Shown here: piece by piece, positions 17,979 through 27,785 of the stretch
Numbering within the stretch: the stretch's first letter is position 1
Layout: every line of letters starts with the position of its first letter
Source: Natronomonas sp. CBA1123
GTDB taxonomy: Archaea; Halobacteriota; Halobacteria; Halobacteriales; Haloarculaceae
Reading direction: 5' to 3'
NCBI RefSeq assembly: GCF_009741925.1
Contig: NZ_WPCC01000026.1
Span: forward strand, 1-46,856
Length of the DNA stretch: 46,856 nt
Translations under genes and position numbers: made by a program
The notes under the pieces: generated by a model
Told to the model about the DNA's origin: nothing
Databases searched by the model: none
The model's input: only the letters and a program-made list of their open reading frames with translations

Positions 17979-19632
17979 CGACTACGAGCACTTCGAGGCG
18001 GTCGTCGTCGGTGCCGGCCCCGGCGGAGCGGCGGCAGCGGCGACGCTGGCCGAAGCAGGCGTCGAAACGCTCGTCCTCGAACGCGGCGTCGACGCCGGGT
18101 CGAAGAACGTCTCGGGCGGCCTCATCTACGCCGAGGAATCGGCGCCCTACACCATCGACAGCATCTTCGATGGGTTCCGCGAGGAAGCCGCCGAGCGACC
18201 CATCTCGGAGTACTACATTCACAACCTCGCCGGCGAGAAGGTCAAGACGTTCGACCTCTCGGATATCCACCACCACGACACCGAGTGGTGTGACGCGGTA
18301 CTCCGACGGCAGATGGACTCGTGGCTCGCCGAACGCGTCCACGAGAAGTGCCGAGACACCGGTGGTGGACTGTTGACCGAGGTGCGGGTCAACGGGCTGC
18401 TCCGAGAGGAGGGAGAAATCGTCGGCGTCACCTGCGACGAAATCGACCCGATTACGGCCGATGTCATCATCGCGGCCGACGGCGTCAACTCCGAGTTGGC
18501 ACGCGACGCCGGCTTGATGGACTGGGAGGAACCCGACGAGTGGTTCCAGGGCGTCAAGGCCGTCGTCGATATGGACCCCGGAGCCGTCAACGACCGGTTC
18601 GGTGTCGAATCGGACGACGGCGTCGCCCACCTGTTTTCGGGGGACCTCTTCCAGGGCGTCCGCGGCGGTGGCTTCCTCTATACGAACGAGGATTCGCTGT
18701 CCATCGGGACGGTGTTCCACCTCGATTCGCTGACCGAGGAGGAGGCCGAACCGCACGAACTGCTCGATTCGCTGCTCACACATCCGCTGTTGGACCAGTG
18801 GCTCGACGGCGAGTACCACGAGCGGGAGTACTCCGCGAAACTGGTCCCGGACTCGAAGAAGGCGGCCAACCCCTCGCCGCATCAGGGTCGGCTACTGCTG
18901 GTCGGTGACGCCGCCGGACAGATGCAGGCACAGGGCCCGATAATCAAGGGAATGAACCACGCGGTCACCGCCGGCGGCTTGGCCGCCGAAGCGTTCGCGG
19001 AGGCGAAATCCCGTGGCAATCCCGACAGTGCGGGCGACCTCTACGAGAAGAAACTCGTCGACGAGGGCGTGATGGCCAAGCTCCGCCCCCAGCGGTACCG
19101 GATGACTCGAACCCTCTCGGAGAGCGACCTGGTGACGAAAGTAGCCGGCGGAGTCCTCGACTCGGCGGTCGGCCGGGCCGGCGTGAAACTCTTCGACGGC
19201 GCCATCGAGCGGGCGTTCAACTCCCCGTTCCTGTTGGGGATGATACCGGACACCCGGACCTCCTACGTGACGGTTCCGCGGGTGGTAGGGGAGGTGCTCG
19301 GGGAACGCATCGACGCCGAAAACACCATCGAACCGCCGGAACTCGACGACCGAATCGGCGATTTGACCTACGACGTCGGGGACCCCCACATCGAGTTGGT
19401 CGACAACAGTTTCGCGGCCAGCGGCGCCGCCGTGGCCGCCTGTCCGGTCAGCGCGAAGGACTTCGGCGGCGGCTGTTACCGTGAGGAGACCGTCAAGACC
19501 AACGGCAGCGAGGAGAAGGTCGTCAGCCTCGACACCCAACCCTGCGTCGAGTGCGGTACCTGCGCGGTCGTCGCCGACACGGAGTGGGAACACCCGGCCG
19601 GCGGCAAGGGCGTGGAGTTCAAGGACGGATAG
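17971..19632 (+). CDS. fixC: ETF:quinone oxidoreductase, FixC with fused FixX-like domain
   Basis: Passes electrons from ETF to the membrane quinone pool. The 553-residue protein starts with the FAD-binding VVVGAGPGGAAAAATLAEAG and contains VIIADGVNS-like IIAADGVNSELARDAG and LLVGDAAGQMQAQGP. The last 80 residues form a FixX-like ferredoxin module: CPVSAKDFGGGC, then CVECGTC and EHPAGGKGVEFKDG. The four cysteines expected to bind one [4Fe-4S] cluster are present, as in mitochondrial ETF-QO. It overlaps etfA by eight bases and is followed directly by a small hypothetical gene. It is probably a peripheral protein on the inner side of the membrane. Confidence 0.93.
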   Translation: MTDDYEHFEAVVVGAGPGGAAAAATLAEAGVETLVLERGVDAGSKNVSGGLIYAEESAPYTIDSIFDGFREEAAERPISEYYIHNLAGEKVKTFDLSDIHHHDTEWCDAVLRRQMDSWLAERVHEKCRDTGGGLLTEVRVNGLLREEGEIVGVTCDEIDPITADVIIAADGVNSELARDAGLMDWEEPDEWFQGVKAVVDMDPGAVNDRFGVESDDGVAHLFSGDLFQGVRGGGFLYTNEDSLSIGTVFHLDSLTEEEAEPHELLDSLLTHPLLDQWLDGEYHEREYSAKLVPDSKKAANPSPHQGRLLLVGDAAGQMQAQGPIIKGMNHAVTAGGLAAEAFAEAKSRGNPDSAGDLYEKKLVDEGVMAKLRPQRYRMTRTLSESDLVTKVAGGVLDSAVGRAGVKLFDGAIERAFNSPFLLGMIPDTRTSYVTVPRVVGEVLGERIDAENTIEPPELDDRIGDLTYDVGDPHIELVDNSFAASGAAVAACPVSAKDFGGGCYREETVKTNGSEEKVVSLDTQPCVECGTCAVVADTEWEHPAGGKGVEFKDG

Positions 19633-20037
19633 ATGGACGACCTCAGCGACCGCATCGCCGAACTGTCCGAGCGGGCCAGACGGGACCGCGAGTCGTTCGA
19701 ACCGCCGGTAGACCCGCCCGACGAGGAGACCGCACTCGAGTACCTCGTCGACGGCGTCGGCGATGTCGTGGGGCTGTACATCGAAGCCCGGACCGGCGAG
19801 CTGGTCCGATTCGACGACGCCGAGTTCGCCATGCTGGAGCGGGCGCTCAACGACTGGCTCGACCTGTATGCGGCCTGCTACGGCGTCGACCTCGAGGCGT
19901 CGTTCACCGTCCGAGAGGCCGCAGAACTGGTCGTCGACACCCACAGCATCCGTGAAACCGCGATACTGCTGACGAACGTCCCGGACAGAGACCGCAGAAA
20001 GCCGTGGTCACAGAGCGCATCGAAAACCGACATATAA
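19633..20037 (+). CDS. hypothetical acidic protein at end of ETF operon
   Basis: A 134-residue protein I do not recognise. Its ATG follows the fixC stop with no spacer, so it is surely in the same operon. It is rich in Asp, Glu and Leu, begins MDDLSDRIAELSERARRD (a probable helix), and has a central VVGLYIEARTGELVRFDD that may be a beta hairpin. There are no membrane segments, and only one cysteine. Its constant proximity to FixC suggests a partner or regulator of ETF oxidation, but that is inference. Confidence 0.7.
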   Translation: MDDLSDRIAELSERARRDRESFEPPVDPPDEETALEYLVDGVGDVVGLYIEARTGELVRFDDAEFAMLERALNDWLDLYAACYGVDLEASFTVREAAELVVDTHSIRETAILLTNVPDRDRRKPWSQSASKTDI

Positions 20038-20058
20038 CTAGTTCGACTCCGGCAACAA

Positions 20059-20066
20059 TTTTATAT
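20059..20066 (+). promoter_or_regulatory. TATA box of the HTH-GNAT gene
   Basis: TTTTATAT ends 24 bases before the ATG at 20090, which predicts a leaderless transcript and decides the start of the following gene in favour of MQFSDELEF. Confidence 0.6.
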
Positions 20067-20089
20067 GCTGGTTCGTGCTACCAACCCTC

Positions 20090-20827
20090 ATGCAGTTCTC
20101 CGACGAGCTCGAATTCAGCCACCGGGACCGCAAGGACATCTACGAGTACGTCGAGCGGTACGGGACGGCCGACTACGACGAGACGCGTCGGGCACTGAAC
20201 ATGAGTCCGGAGGCGTTCGGCCACCACATCGCCGTCCTTCGGCGTGACGGCATCGTTTCCAAAACTGACGAGGGCGACCTTCGAATCGCCTTCGAGGACG
20301 ACAGCGAGGAGACCTACGTCGACGATGGACTCGAAGTCACCATCCGAGCGGCCCGCGAGGACGACCTGACCGGGTTGGTCGGCGCGATTCGAGAGGCGCT
20401 GGGCGATAAGACCTACATCGAGGGCGAGACGGTCGCCGACGTGGTCGAAAGCGAAGACGTCCTGTTGCGACACAACGAACTCCAAAAACGGATGTTCTTC
20501 GTCGCGACCGTCCACGGTGACGTGGTCGGGTGGGTCCACCTCAACGCCCCCGAACTGGAGAAACTCGAGCACACCGCGCAGTTGACCGTCGGCGTCATCG
20601 ACGAGTACCGCGGCCACGGCATCGGGACGAAACTGCTCGACCACGGCGTCGACTGGGCGCTCGACAACGGCTTCGAGAAACTGTACAACAGCGTCCCTTC
20701 CTCGAACGAGGCCGCCATCGATTTCCTCGAGGCTCGCGGGTGGGAGACGGAGGCAATCCGGAAGAAACACTACAAAATCGACGACGAGTACCTCGACGAA
20801 GTGATGATGGCGAAACTGCTGGCGTAA
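20090..20827 (+). CDS. GNAT acetyltransferase with N-terminal winged-helix domain
   Basis: A 245-residue fusion. Residues 1-75 look like a winged-helix DNA-binding domain (IYEYVERYGTADYDETRRAL, then HHIAVLRRDGIV). Residues 85-245 are a GNAT domain with the acetyl-CoA loop VIDEYRGHGIGTKLLDHG and a late FLEARGWETEAIRKKHY. It could be an acetyltransferase with built-in operator binding or an autoregulator. The start follows from a TATA box 24 bases before ATG 20090. The substrate is unknown. Confidence 0.88.
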   Translation: MQFSDELEFSHRDRKDIYEYVERYGTADYDETRRALNMSPEAFGHHIAVLRRDGIVSKTDEGDLRIAFEDDSEETYVDDGLEVTIRAAREDDLTGLVGAIREALGDKTYIEGETVADVVESEDVLLRHNELQKRMFFVATVHGDVVGWVHLNAPELEKLEHTAQLTVGVIDEYRGHGIGTKLLDHGVDWALDNGFEKLYNSVPSSNEAAIDFLEARGWETEAIRKKHYKIDDEYLDEVMMAKLLA

Positions 20828-20898
20828 CGGTAGTGGAGGCCACAGCGACCGCCGTTTTTGCCGATACCGTATTACACCCTCTGCCCAAACAATCGCGT

Positions 20899-21342
20899 AT
20901 GAGCGAGAGCGGCCTGCGACTTCGAGGCGCCGACGCCGAGGCACTCGAGTATGTCGAAACCCTGCTGACAGCGGCTGACCTGCCGGTCGAGGACGTTCGG
21001 TCGAACCAGGAGTGGTTCTACGTCGCTTTCGACGGCGACGACCGAGTCGGAGTCGGCGGCATCGAATCAGCCGGCGACGACGCCCTCCTTCGGTCGGTCG
21101 TCGTCGAAACGAGCGTTCGAGGACGGGGCTACGGCGAGGCGCTCCGGGCGGCGTTGGAGGCGAAGGCCCGCGCCGACGGCGTCGACACGCTGTACCTGCT
21201 CACGACGACCGCCGCCGACTTCTTCGCCGAAGGAGGCTACACGAAAATCGACCGCGAATCGGCGCCCGATGCCGTCCGAAAGACACGCGAGTTCGAGGAG
21301 TTCTGTCCCTCGACGGCTACCTGCATGAAGAAGTCGCTGTAG
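20899..21342 (+). CDS. GNAT acetyltransferase, ArsN2-like
   Basis: A 147-residue single-domain GNAT protein. The acetyl-CoA loop is VRGRGYGEAL, and the end reads APDAVRKTREFEEFCPSTATCM, which matches the C-terminus of ArsN2-type acetyltransferases associated with arsenic resistance. No arsenic gene is nearby, so an arsenic role is not supported by context. ATG 20899 gives the family-length protein. Confidence 0.82.
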   Translation: MSESGLRLRGADAEALEYVETLLTAADLPVEDVRSNQEWFYVAFDGDDRVGVGGIESAGDDALLRSVVVETSVRGRGYGEALRAALEAKARADGVDTLYLLTTTAADFFAEGGYTKIDRESAPDAVRKTREFEEFCPSTATCMKKSL

Positions 21343-21355
21343 CGACACCAATCGG

Positions 21356-21523
21356 TCAGGGCCACTCGTCGCCGGCGTCCGGCAGCGGGTCTGCGACGAC
21401 GCCGTCCTGCCGGGCGAGAACGCGGGCGTGTCCCGGACACACCACCCTGTTTTCGGCCCACGGGATGTGGAGCTCGACGGCTGCCGTCTCCTCACAGTCC
21501 GGTTCCGTACACTCCATGCCCAT
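21356..21523 (-). CDS. 55-residue zinc-finger protein
   Basis: Reading the minus strand from ATG (complement 21521-21523) gives MGMECTEPDCEETAAVELHI, then PWAENRVVCPGHARVLARQ and a stop at 21356. The pattern C-x4-C then C-P-x-H is a probable single zinc site. Codon third positions are GC-rich as in neighbours, and the protein is acidic, so the frame looks real although short. Translation could begin at the second Met (21517). It belongs to the abundant class of haloarchaeal zinc-finger microproteins; function unknown. Confidence 0.72.
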   Translation of the reverse strand: MGMECTEPDCEETAAVELHIPWAENRVVCPGHARVLARQDGVVADPLPDAGDEWP

Positions 21524-21554
21524 CGTAGGACCCCCCGGCTAACAGCCGTTGTGG

Positions 21555-22034
21555 TCAGACGAACACGGCGAGGAGGAATCCGACGAGGACGACCCCGGAC
21601 AACAGCGCCTGCATCACTGACGAGGCGAGCATCCCGACCGTGGCGTACGCCGCCGTCCGAAGTCCACGCTCGACGTCGCCGTGCCGGTAGTACTCGGCGA
21701 CGAAGACGGTGCCGCCGACGCCCACGACGACGCCGAGCGGGCCGAGGACGAACAGCAACAGGAACCCGGTGACGGCGGCGATGGCCGTCGTCCGAAGTGA
21801 GGCGCCGCCGTATCGGGCCGACAGCGCCCCGGCCAGCCAGTCGACGGCGAGCGTCAGCAGGCCGATTGAGACGAGGAGTGCGACGACGAGGAGGTTCGGC
21901 TCGCCGGTGGCGTACCAGTAGTAGCCGACGCCGGCGATAGAGAGCGCGCCGCCGGGGACGAAGGGGACGAAACTGGCGGCGACGGCTGCAACGAGCAGCA
22001 CGACGGCGACGTACAGCGGGTCGACGGGGAGCAC
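21555..22034 (-). CDS. DUF456 family membrane protein
   Basis: A 159-residue integral membrane protein with about five hydrophobic segments, beginning VDPLYVAVVLLVAAVAASFV and containing VPGGALSIAGVGYYWYATG, DWLAGALSARYGGAS and GPLGVVVGVGGTVFVAEYYR. The P-G-x-x-L-x2-A-G and the later G-P-x-G-x2-x-G pattern are those of DUF456 proteins. The function of the family is unknown. It is flanked by unrelated genes on the same strand. Confidence 0.85.
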   Translation of the reverse strand: MLPVDPLYVAVVLLVAAVAASFVPFVPGGALSIAGVGYYWYATGEPNLLVVALLVSIGLLTLAVDWLAGALSARYGGASLRTTAIAAVTGFLLLFVLGPLGVVVGVGGTVFVAEYYRHGDVERGLRTAAYATVGMLASSVMQALLSGVVLVGFLLAVFV

Positions 22035-22076
22035 GTTCGGATGTTTGGCGGCGAGTGGATAACGCTACTGGGCCGA

Positions 22077-22490
22077 TTACTCGGGGGCGACGACTTCGAG
22101 CTTTACGCCCTCCGGTCCCTCACAGTACAGCGCGTAGTAGCCGCCGGCGAAGGGATGGCGGTCCTCGTACAGTACCGTCGCGTCCTCGCGGTCCCGGACG
22201 GCCTCGGTGAGTGCATCGACCCGCTCGCGGGAGGCGGCATGGAAGGCGAGGTGGTTCAGTCCGGGCGTAGTCCGGTCGAAAGGGTGGTTGTCGGTGTCGG
22301 CCGACACGAGAACGATGTACGTCGGGTCGTTTTTCCACGAACGGCCGTCCGCCCAGTCGTTCTTCAGTTCGTAGCCGAGTTCGCCGAGGAACCACTCCCA
22401 GAAATCGACGGCGGCGTCGAAATCGGCCGCGTACAGTTCGACGTGGTGGAGTTGGCCCGCGCTGTCGGGGTCGGCGTGGTCGTGCTCCAT
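22077..22490 (-). CDS. VOC (glyoxalase/bleomycin-resistance) family protein
   Basis: A 137-residue vicinal-oxygen-chelate protein with paired beta-alpha-beta-beta-beta modules. Candidate metal ligands are the His in LHHVELYAADF, the His in LNHLAFHA and the Glu in GVKLEVVAPE. I start at MEHDHADPDSAG (complement 22490) because the longer frame enters the end of tmcA. Many such proteins are lyases, isomerases or dioxygenases, and nothing here fixes the substrate. Confidence 0.85.
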   Translation of the reverse strand: MEHDHADPDSAGQLHHVELYAADFDAAVDFWEWFLGELGYELKNDWADGRSWKNDPTYIVLVSADTDNHPFDRTTPGLNHLAFHAASRERVDALTEAVRDREDATVLYEDRHPFAGGYYALYCEGPEGVKLEVVAPE

Positions 22491-22521
22491 CGGTCGAGTG
22501 TCGGTTCGCCAGTTGAAAAAG

Positions 22522-24783
22522 TCACTCCCGGTAGCGGTCGGCCTCCTCGCGGGCGGCCGCGGTGCCGTAGCGGTCGACGAGCGGCCGGTAGGCGTCACCC
22601 AACGCGCGCATACACTCCCGACGGGAGACGTAGCCGAGGCGGTCGGCCGTCTGCTCCCACGGCGTCGCTTGCAGGACTTTCACGACGAGGAGTCGCTCGG
22701 CGTCGGGGTCCTCGAGTGCCCCGTCGACGAGCGCCCGGAGTGCCACCTGTCGGAAGGGACCGGGAGCCACGTCGTACAGTCCCGGCCCGTAGGCGGCGCT
22801 TGCGAGGACGCGCCACTCGGTGTCGGTCAGTTCCAATCGGACGGGTCCCGACGCCGCGGCGAGGGCGCCGCGGACGACATCGGGGTCGGTGTCGTCGAGT
22901 GCGTCCGCGAGAACGTCGGAGATGCGACGCCGGAACCACCCCCCGTGTCGGTCGGCAAGGGATTTGCCGGAGTCCGACAGCGGGCGAACCATCAGCGCCG
23001 AGTACTCGCCGCTCGTGTCGTTGCGGGTCGTCGAGAGGTGGACCGTCCTGTAGCCGTTGTCGTCCCAGAACGACAGCAACTCCGGCGTCGCGCCGTAGCC
23101 GACGCCGAGGTAGTCGACGGCCTCGAATCGGCCCGAGAGAGGCCGGTCGCCCTCGGCGTCGAACTCGGCCTCGATTGCCGACAGCAGCCGTGAACCGAAC
23201 CCACGGGAGCGGACGGCGTGATGTGTCGCGATTCGCATCACGCGCAATCCGACCGGGCGGGCGGCCTCGATGTCCCGGAGTTGACTCGTAAGCACGTCGG
23301 GGAGCATGTTCCCGCGGACGCGGGCCCCCTCGTACATCTCGCGTCTGGTCTCCGCTGAGAGGTCCCCTTCGCGAGCGAGCAGTGCGACCGCGACGACGTG
23401 GCTGTCGACGGTCAGCGCCCGCAACGCGATGTTCGGCGCGTCGAGCAGGCGAGCGAGGTCGTCGGGTTCGGTGCGGTAGTGGGCGTTGACGAGGAGGCCG
23501 AACGTCTCCCGGAGGCGATTCTCGTCGTCGGCCAATGCCACGGGGTCGAGGCGTTCGTAGGTCGCGTCGTCGGGCGTTGCATCGGCGACGAGTGGCTCCA
23601 CCGCGGGTCGGGCGTCGAGCAACAGCGCCCGGAACAGCCACACCTCGATTGGGTCGGCCGCGGCGTAGCGAATCGGGTCCCCGAGCGTCACAGTGTCGAC
23701 CGCCCGCTCGTCGTCGAGGGTATCCCGGAAGCGAACGTCGAAGCCACGGCCGGCGCCCTCGTAGCCGTGAACCGTCGTCGCGAAGCAGACGCTCGGGGCG
23801 ACCGACAGCAGGGATTCGAGCACGCGAACAGGGAGTGCCGCAGCCTCATCGACGACGAGTACGTCGGCTGTCTCCGTTTTGGCGTCGGTAGGTGGGGCGA
23901 ACCGAACCCGGCCGCCGCCCTCGGCCCGGAGTTCGTGGGCGGCGTCATCGCTTCGACCGTCGGAGACGAGGGCGTTGAGTTCTCCCAGCATCTCGGCGGC
24001 GCGGTCGAACAGTTCGGCAGCGTTGCGGTAGTTCGGCGCCGTCACGAGTACGTCCCGGCCGTCGGCGGCGAGGGCGGCGGCCGCCAGTCCAGCGGCGCTG
24101 GATTTCCCGCGGCCGCGGTCGGCCTCGAGGACGACCGCCTTGCCCGGTTCGGAGAGCGCCTCACAGGCCAGGACGGCGTCGCGCTGGTCGGCTGTGAGAC
24201 AGGCCTCGTAAACGGACTTCGGGAAGGCGGCGTCATCGGGTGGCGAAAACGGGGCTTCGGCAAACTTCGGCGAGGGGTCGGTTCGTCCGTCGGCTTCGAC
24301 CGTTCCGGCGTCGACATCGACGATAGCGATGCCGCGGTGTTCTCGGAGCGTCCGGACGAGTCGGCGGCGGAACGTTCCGGCCACGTCGTCGAGGCCGAAC
24401 GGGGGGACGGCGAGGGTTTCGTCGAACCCGTCGCGTTCGTCGGGCCAGCGGTCGAGCGGCGGCACCACGAGGACGAGCAGTCCACTGCCGTCGACTGCGC
24501 CGGCGGCGCGGCCGAGGGCGTTCGGCCGGCAGGCGTCGTGGCAGTCGACGACGACGCAGTCGTGGGTCTCCCCGAGGAGTTCGTCGGCGCGAGCGGGGGA
24601 GAGTCGACGACCGACGATATCGCGTTCCGACAGCGCGATGGTGTCGAGGTCGGCCGCTTCACAAGCGGCTTGGGCGGCGGTGTAGCCGGCCTCACGGCTG
24701 CCGGTACAGACGAGCAGCCGTCGCTCTTTGGTCGCTTCGGCCTCCGAGCGCAGGGCGAGGACCGTCTCTCGAACCGCGTCCAT
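22522..24783 (-). CDS. tmcA: tRNA(Met) cytidine acetyltransferase
   Basis: Makes N4-acetylcytidine in RNA using ATP and acetyl-CoA; in archaea TmcA-type enzymes can modify many RNAs. The 753-residue protein has the N-terminal DUF1726-like domain, a RecD-like ATPase domain with Walker A in EADRGRGKSSAAGLA and Walker B in VLVVDEAAALP, a GNAT domain (IATHHAVRSRGFGSRLL) and a C-terminal tRNA-binding tail with YGTAAAREEADRYRE. I start at complement 24783 (MDAVRETVLALR); the extra upstream residues would overlap the divergent promoter. Confidence 0.93.
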   Translation of the reverse strand: MDAVRETVLALRSEAEATKERRLLVCTGSREAGYTAAQAACEAADLDTIALSERDIVGRRLSPARADELLGETHDCVVVDCHDACRPNALGRAAGAVDGSGLLVLVVPPLDRWPDERDGFDETLAVPPFGLDDVAGTFRRRLVRTLREHRGIAIVDVDAGTVEADGRTDPSPKFAEAPFSPPDDAAFPKSVYEACLTADQRDAVLACEALSEPGKAVVLEADRGRGKSSAAGLAAAALAADGRDVLVTAPNYRNAAELFDRAAEMLGELNALVSDGRSDDAAHELRAEGGGRVRFAPPTDAKTETADVLVVDEAAALPVRVLESLLSVAPSVCFATTVHGYEGAGRGFDVRFRDTLDDERAVDTVTLGDPIRYAAADPIEVWLFRALLLDARPAVEPLVADATPDDATYERLDPVALADDENRLRETFGLLVNAHYRTEPDDLARLLDAPNIALRALTVDSHVVAVALLAREGDLSAETRREMYEGARVRGNMLPDVLTSQLRDIEAARPVGLRVMRIATHHAVRSRGFGSRLLSAIEAEFDAEGDRPLSGRFEAVDYLGVGYGATPELLSFWDDNGYRTVHLSTTRNDTSGEYSALMVRPLSDSGKSLADRHGGWFRRRISDVLADALDDTDPDVVRGALAAASGPVRLELTDTEWRVLASAAYGPGLYDVAPGPFRQVALRALVDGALEDPDAERLLVVKVLQATPWEQTADRLGYVSRRECMRALGDAYRPLVDRYGTAAAREEADRYRE

Positions 24784-24861
24784 GCCCGGCGGAAGGGGAC
24801 GGTACCGGAAGGCTCCACCGGTTGGGCGAAACCCTTTCACCGGTGGGGCTGACCTCCGAGC
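24784..24861. promoter_or_regulatory. tmcA/oxidoreductase divergent promoter with inverted repeat
   Basis: CCACCGG (24815-24821) is mirrored by CCGGTGG (24840-24846) with 18 bases between; CACCGGT also recurs directly 22 bases apart. The element sits midway between the two divergent starts and could be a shared operator. Confidence 0.4.
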
Positions 24862-25875
<1,014 letters not shown>

Positions 25876-25876
25876 G

Positions 25877-26485
25877 ATGCCCACGTGGGACGAACGGTTC
25901 GCCGCCGGCGAGTATCCCCAGAACCCAGAGCCATCGGCGGTGTTGCGTGAGTACGTCTCGTCGTTTCCCGACGGTCGCGCCCTCGACGTGGCGACCGGAA
26001 CGGGTCGGAACGCGGTGTTCCTCGCGGAATCCGGATACGAGGTCGACGCCCTCGACCAGTCCCGGGAGGGGCTGAAGGTTACTCGCGAAAACGCCGCCGA
26101 GGCGGGCGTCGAGAAGCGAATCGAGCCGATTCAGGCGGACGCGGACACCTACGAGTTCCCCGCGGACCGATACGCCGTCATCACCATCAGCTACTACCGA
26201 GTTCTCGACCGGTTTCCGGACATCAAGGAAGCGCTCGTCGACGGCGGCGTCCTGTTCGTCGAACACCACCTGCGGTCGACGGACGGTCCGCTTTCGGGGC
26301 CGAGTACGGACCGCTACCGGTTCGCCTCGAACGAACTCCTCCACGCCTGTCTCGACATGACGGTGTTGTACTACGACGAGACAACGACGCCTCACGAGGG
26401 GAAACACAGCGCGACGGCGCGCATCGTCGCCCGAAACACGACCGGAGGGCGACAGTCCTATCCCGCCGTCGAACGAGGCGACTGA
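25877..26485 (+). CDS. class I SAM-dependent methyltransferase
   Basis: A 202-residue methyltransferase with the SAM motif [20 protein letters not shown], an acidic VDALDQS after strand 2, and [15 protein letters not shown] as motif IV region. The N-terminus [20 protein letters not shown] is typical of TehB-like and thiol-methyltransferase-like archaeal proteins. It follows the MDR gene with a one-base gap. The acceptor is unknown. Confidence 0.86.
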   Translation: MPTWDERFAAGEYPQNPEPSAVLREYVSSFPDGRALDVATGTGRNAVFLAESGYEVDALDQSREGLKVTRENAAEAGVEKRIEPIQADADTYEFPADRYAVITISYYRVLDRFPDIKEALVDGGVLFVEHHLRSTDGPLSGPSTDRYRFASNELLHACLDMTVLYYDETTTPHEGKHSATARIVARNTTGGRQSYPAVERGD

Positions 26486-26550
26486 CGGCCCGTCGGCGGG
26501 GGCGAACGCGCTTGATAAGGGTTAAATGTCGCCGCGCCGGACCAGTTGAT

Positions 26551-26733
26551 ATGAGTAGCGAGAGTACCCAACGGAGGGAACGGAAGTGCATCTCCTGTGG
26601 GATAAACATCTCCGGGACGAGCGCGGCGAAGTTCGACTGCCCCGACTGTGGGCACCAGATTTACCGCTGCTCGAAGTGTCGCAAGCAGAGCAACCTCTAC
26701 GAATGCCCGGATTGTGGGTTCATGGGGCCGTAA
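26551..26733 (+). CDS. small double zinc-ribbon protein, HVO_2753 family
   Basis: A 60-residue protein with four C-x2-C knuckles: CISCG, CPDCG, CSKC and CPDCG. It matches the small haloarchaeal zinc-finger protein HVO_2753, which is known to affect swarming and biofilm formation in Haloferax and lies beside the EF-1beta gene as here. A TATA-like GGTTAAAT about 25 bases before ATG 26551 supports this start and a leaderless mRNA. The stop is two bases before the EF-1beta start, so the pair is an operon. Confidence 0.9.
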   Translation: MSSESTQRRERKCISCGINISGTSAAKFDCPDCGHQIYRCSKCRKQSNLYECPDCGFMGP

Positions 26734-26735
26734 CG

Positions 26736-27002
26736 ATGGGGAAAGTCGCAGCCAAGATGAAGGTCATGCCGCAGAGCCCCGAGGTGGACCTCGACGAACT
26801 GCAGGACCGCCTCGAGAACTCCCTGCCCGAGGGCGCGAAAATCAGCCGCGTCGACCGCGAGGACGTGGCGTTCGGACTCATCGCGCTGTTCCCGACCGTT
26901 CTCATCCCCGACGAGGCCGGCGGCACCGACGCCGTCGAGGAGGCCTTCGGCGGCGTCGAGGGCGTCGAGAGCGTCGACGTCGACGAAGTCGGACGAATAT
27001 AG
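26736..27002 (+). CDS. ef1B: translation elongation factor EF-1 beta
   Basis: The nucleotide exchange factor for EF-1alpha. The 88-residue single-domain protein has the family segments [33 protein letters not shown] and the final [15 protein letters not shown]. It is read directly after the zinc-ribbon gene with no promoter of its own. Confidence 0.93.
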   Translation: MGKVAAKMKVMPQSPEVDLDELQDRLENSLPEGAKISRVDREDVAFGLIALFPTVLIPDEAGGTDAVEEAFGGVEGVESVDVDEVGRI

Positions 27003-27086
27003 TCGGTCGTTTCTCTCCGATTTCGACGCACCACCGAGACGAATCGCCGACCGTCGGGCGACCGACTGGGCGTCGCCGGAACGCAC

Positions 27087-27094
27087 GTTTTATG
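27087..27094 (+). promoter_or_regulatory. TATA box of the L21e operon
   Basis: GTTTTATG ends 28 bases before the L21e ATG at 27123, in an otherwise noncoding 120-base spacer. It would drive rpl21e, rpoF and perhaps later genes. Confidence 0.55.
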
Positions 27095-27122
27095 TGTCGG
27101 AGTTGATTAGGACTCATCAACA

Positions 27123-27416
27123 ATGCCGAGTTCCAACGGTCCGCGGAAGGCGACCCGAAACAAGCTGAAGAACAAACCCCGAGAGCGCGGGGCATCCCCG
27201 CCGCAGCGCTCCGTCGAAGAGTACGAAAACGGCGAGAAGGTCCACCTCAAGGTTGACCCCTCGGTGCCGAAAGGCCAGTTCCACCCCCGATTCAACGGCC
27301 GAACCGGAACGGTCGCCGGCAAGCAGGGCCGTGCGTTCAAGGTCGAAATCAAGGACGGCAGCGTCACGAAGACGCTCATCGTCGCGCCGGCCCACCTCCA
27401 ACGCCAGCAGGAATGA
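27123..27416 (+). CDS. rpl21e: 50S ribosomal protein L21e
   Basis: A 97-residue basic ribosomal protein, clearly unlike the acidic genes around it. The start [20 protein letters not shown] and the core [20 protein letters not shown] are typical of archaeal L21e. The stop overlaps the start of rpoF (ATGA 27413-27416). Confidence 0.95.
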   Translation: MPSSNGPRKATRNKLKNKPRERGASPPQRSVEEYENGEKVHLKVDPSVPKGQFHPRFNGRTGTVAGKQGRAFKVEIKDGSVTKTLIVAPAHLQRQQE

Positions 27417-27769
27417 CGATCTTCAAGGAGGTCGTCGACGAGGAGTTCCTCACCGTCTCCGAGGCGAAGGAACTGCTCGCCGACATCGAAGCCGAACGCG
27501 CACTCGACGAGGACCGCGAGATGCGCTACGAGTTGGCGCGCGCCATCGAGCACGTCAACCGTTTCGCGGTCCTCGACGCCGAGGAGTCCCGCGAACTCGT
27601 CGCGGAGCTGACCGAACTGGAGAAGGTCGACGAGGCGACGGCGTACAAAATCGCCGACCTCCTTCCGCAGGACCGCAACGAACTCCGCTCGGTGTTCTCA
27701 CAGGGGCGGTACACGATGTCCGGTGACGAACTCGACGACGTGCTCGACATCGTCGTCAAGTACGCCTGA
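27413..27769 (+). CDS. rpoF: RNA polymerase subunit Rpo4 (RpoF)
   Basis: The 118-residue Rpb4-type stalk subunit of archaeal RNA polymerase, partner of Rpo7. The start [20 protein letters not shown] and the C-terminal HRDC-like helices with [18 protein letters not shown] match the family. The order L21e-Rpo4-DUF655-RsmA is a conserved archaeal arrangement. Confidence 0.93.
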   Translation: MTIFKEVVDEEFLTVSEAKELLADIEAERALDEDREMRYELARAIEHVNRFAVLDAEESRELVAELTELEKVDEATAYKIADLLPQDRNELRSVFSQGRYTMSGDELDDVLDIVVKYA

Positions 27770-27785
27770 TACGGACCGGCACCTG

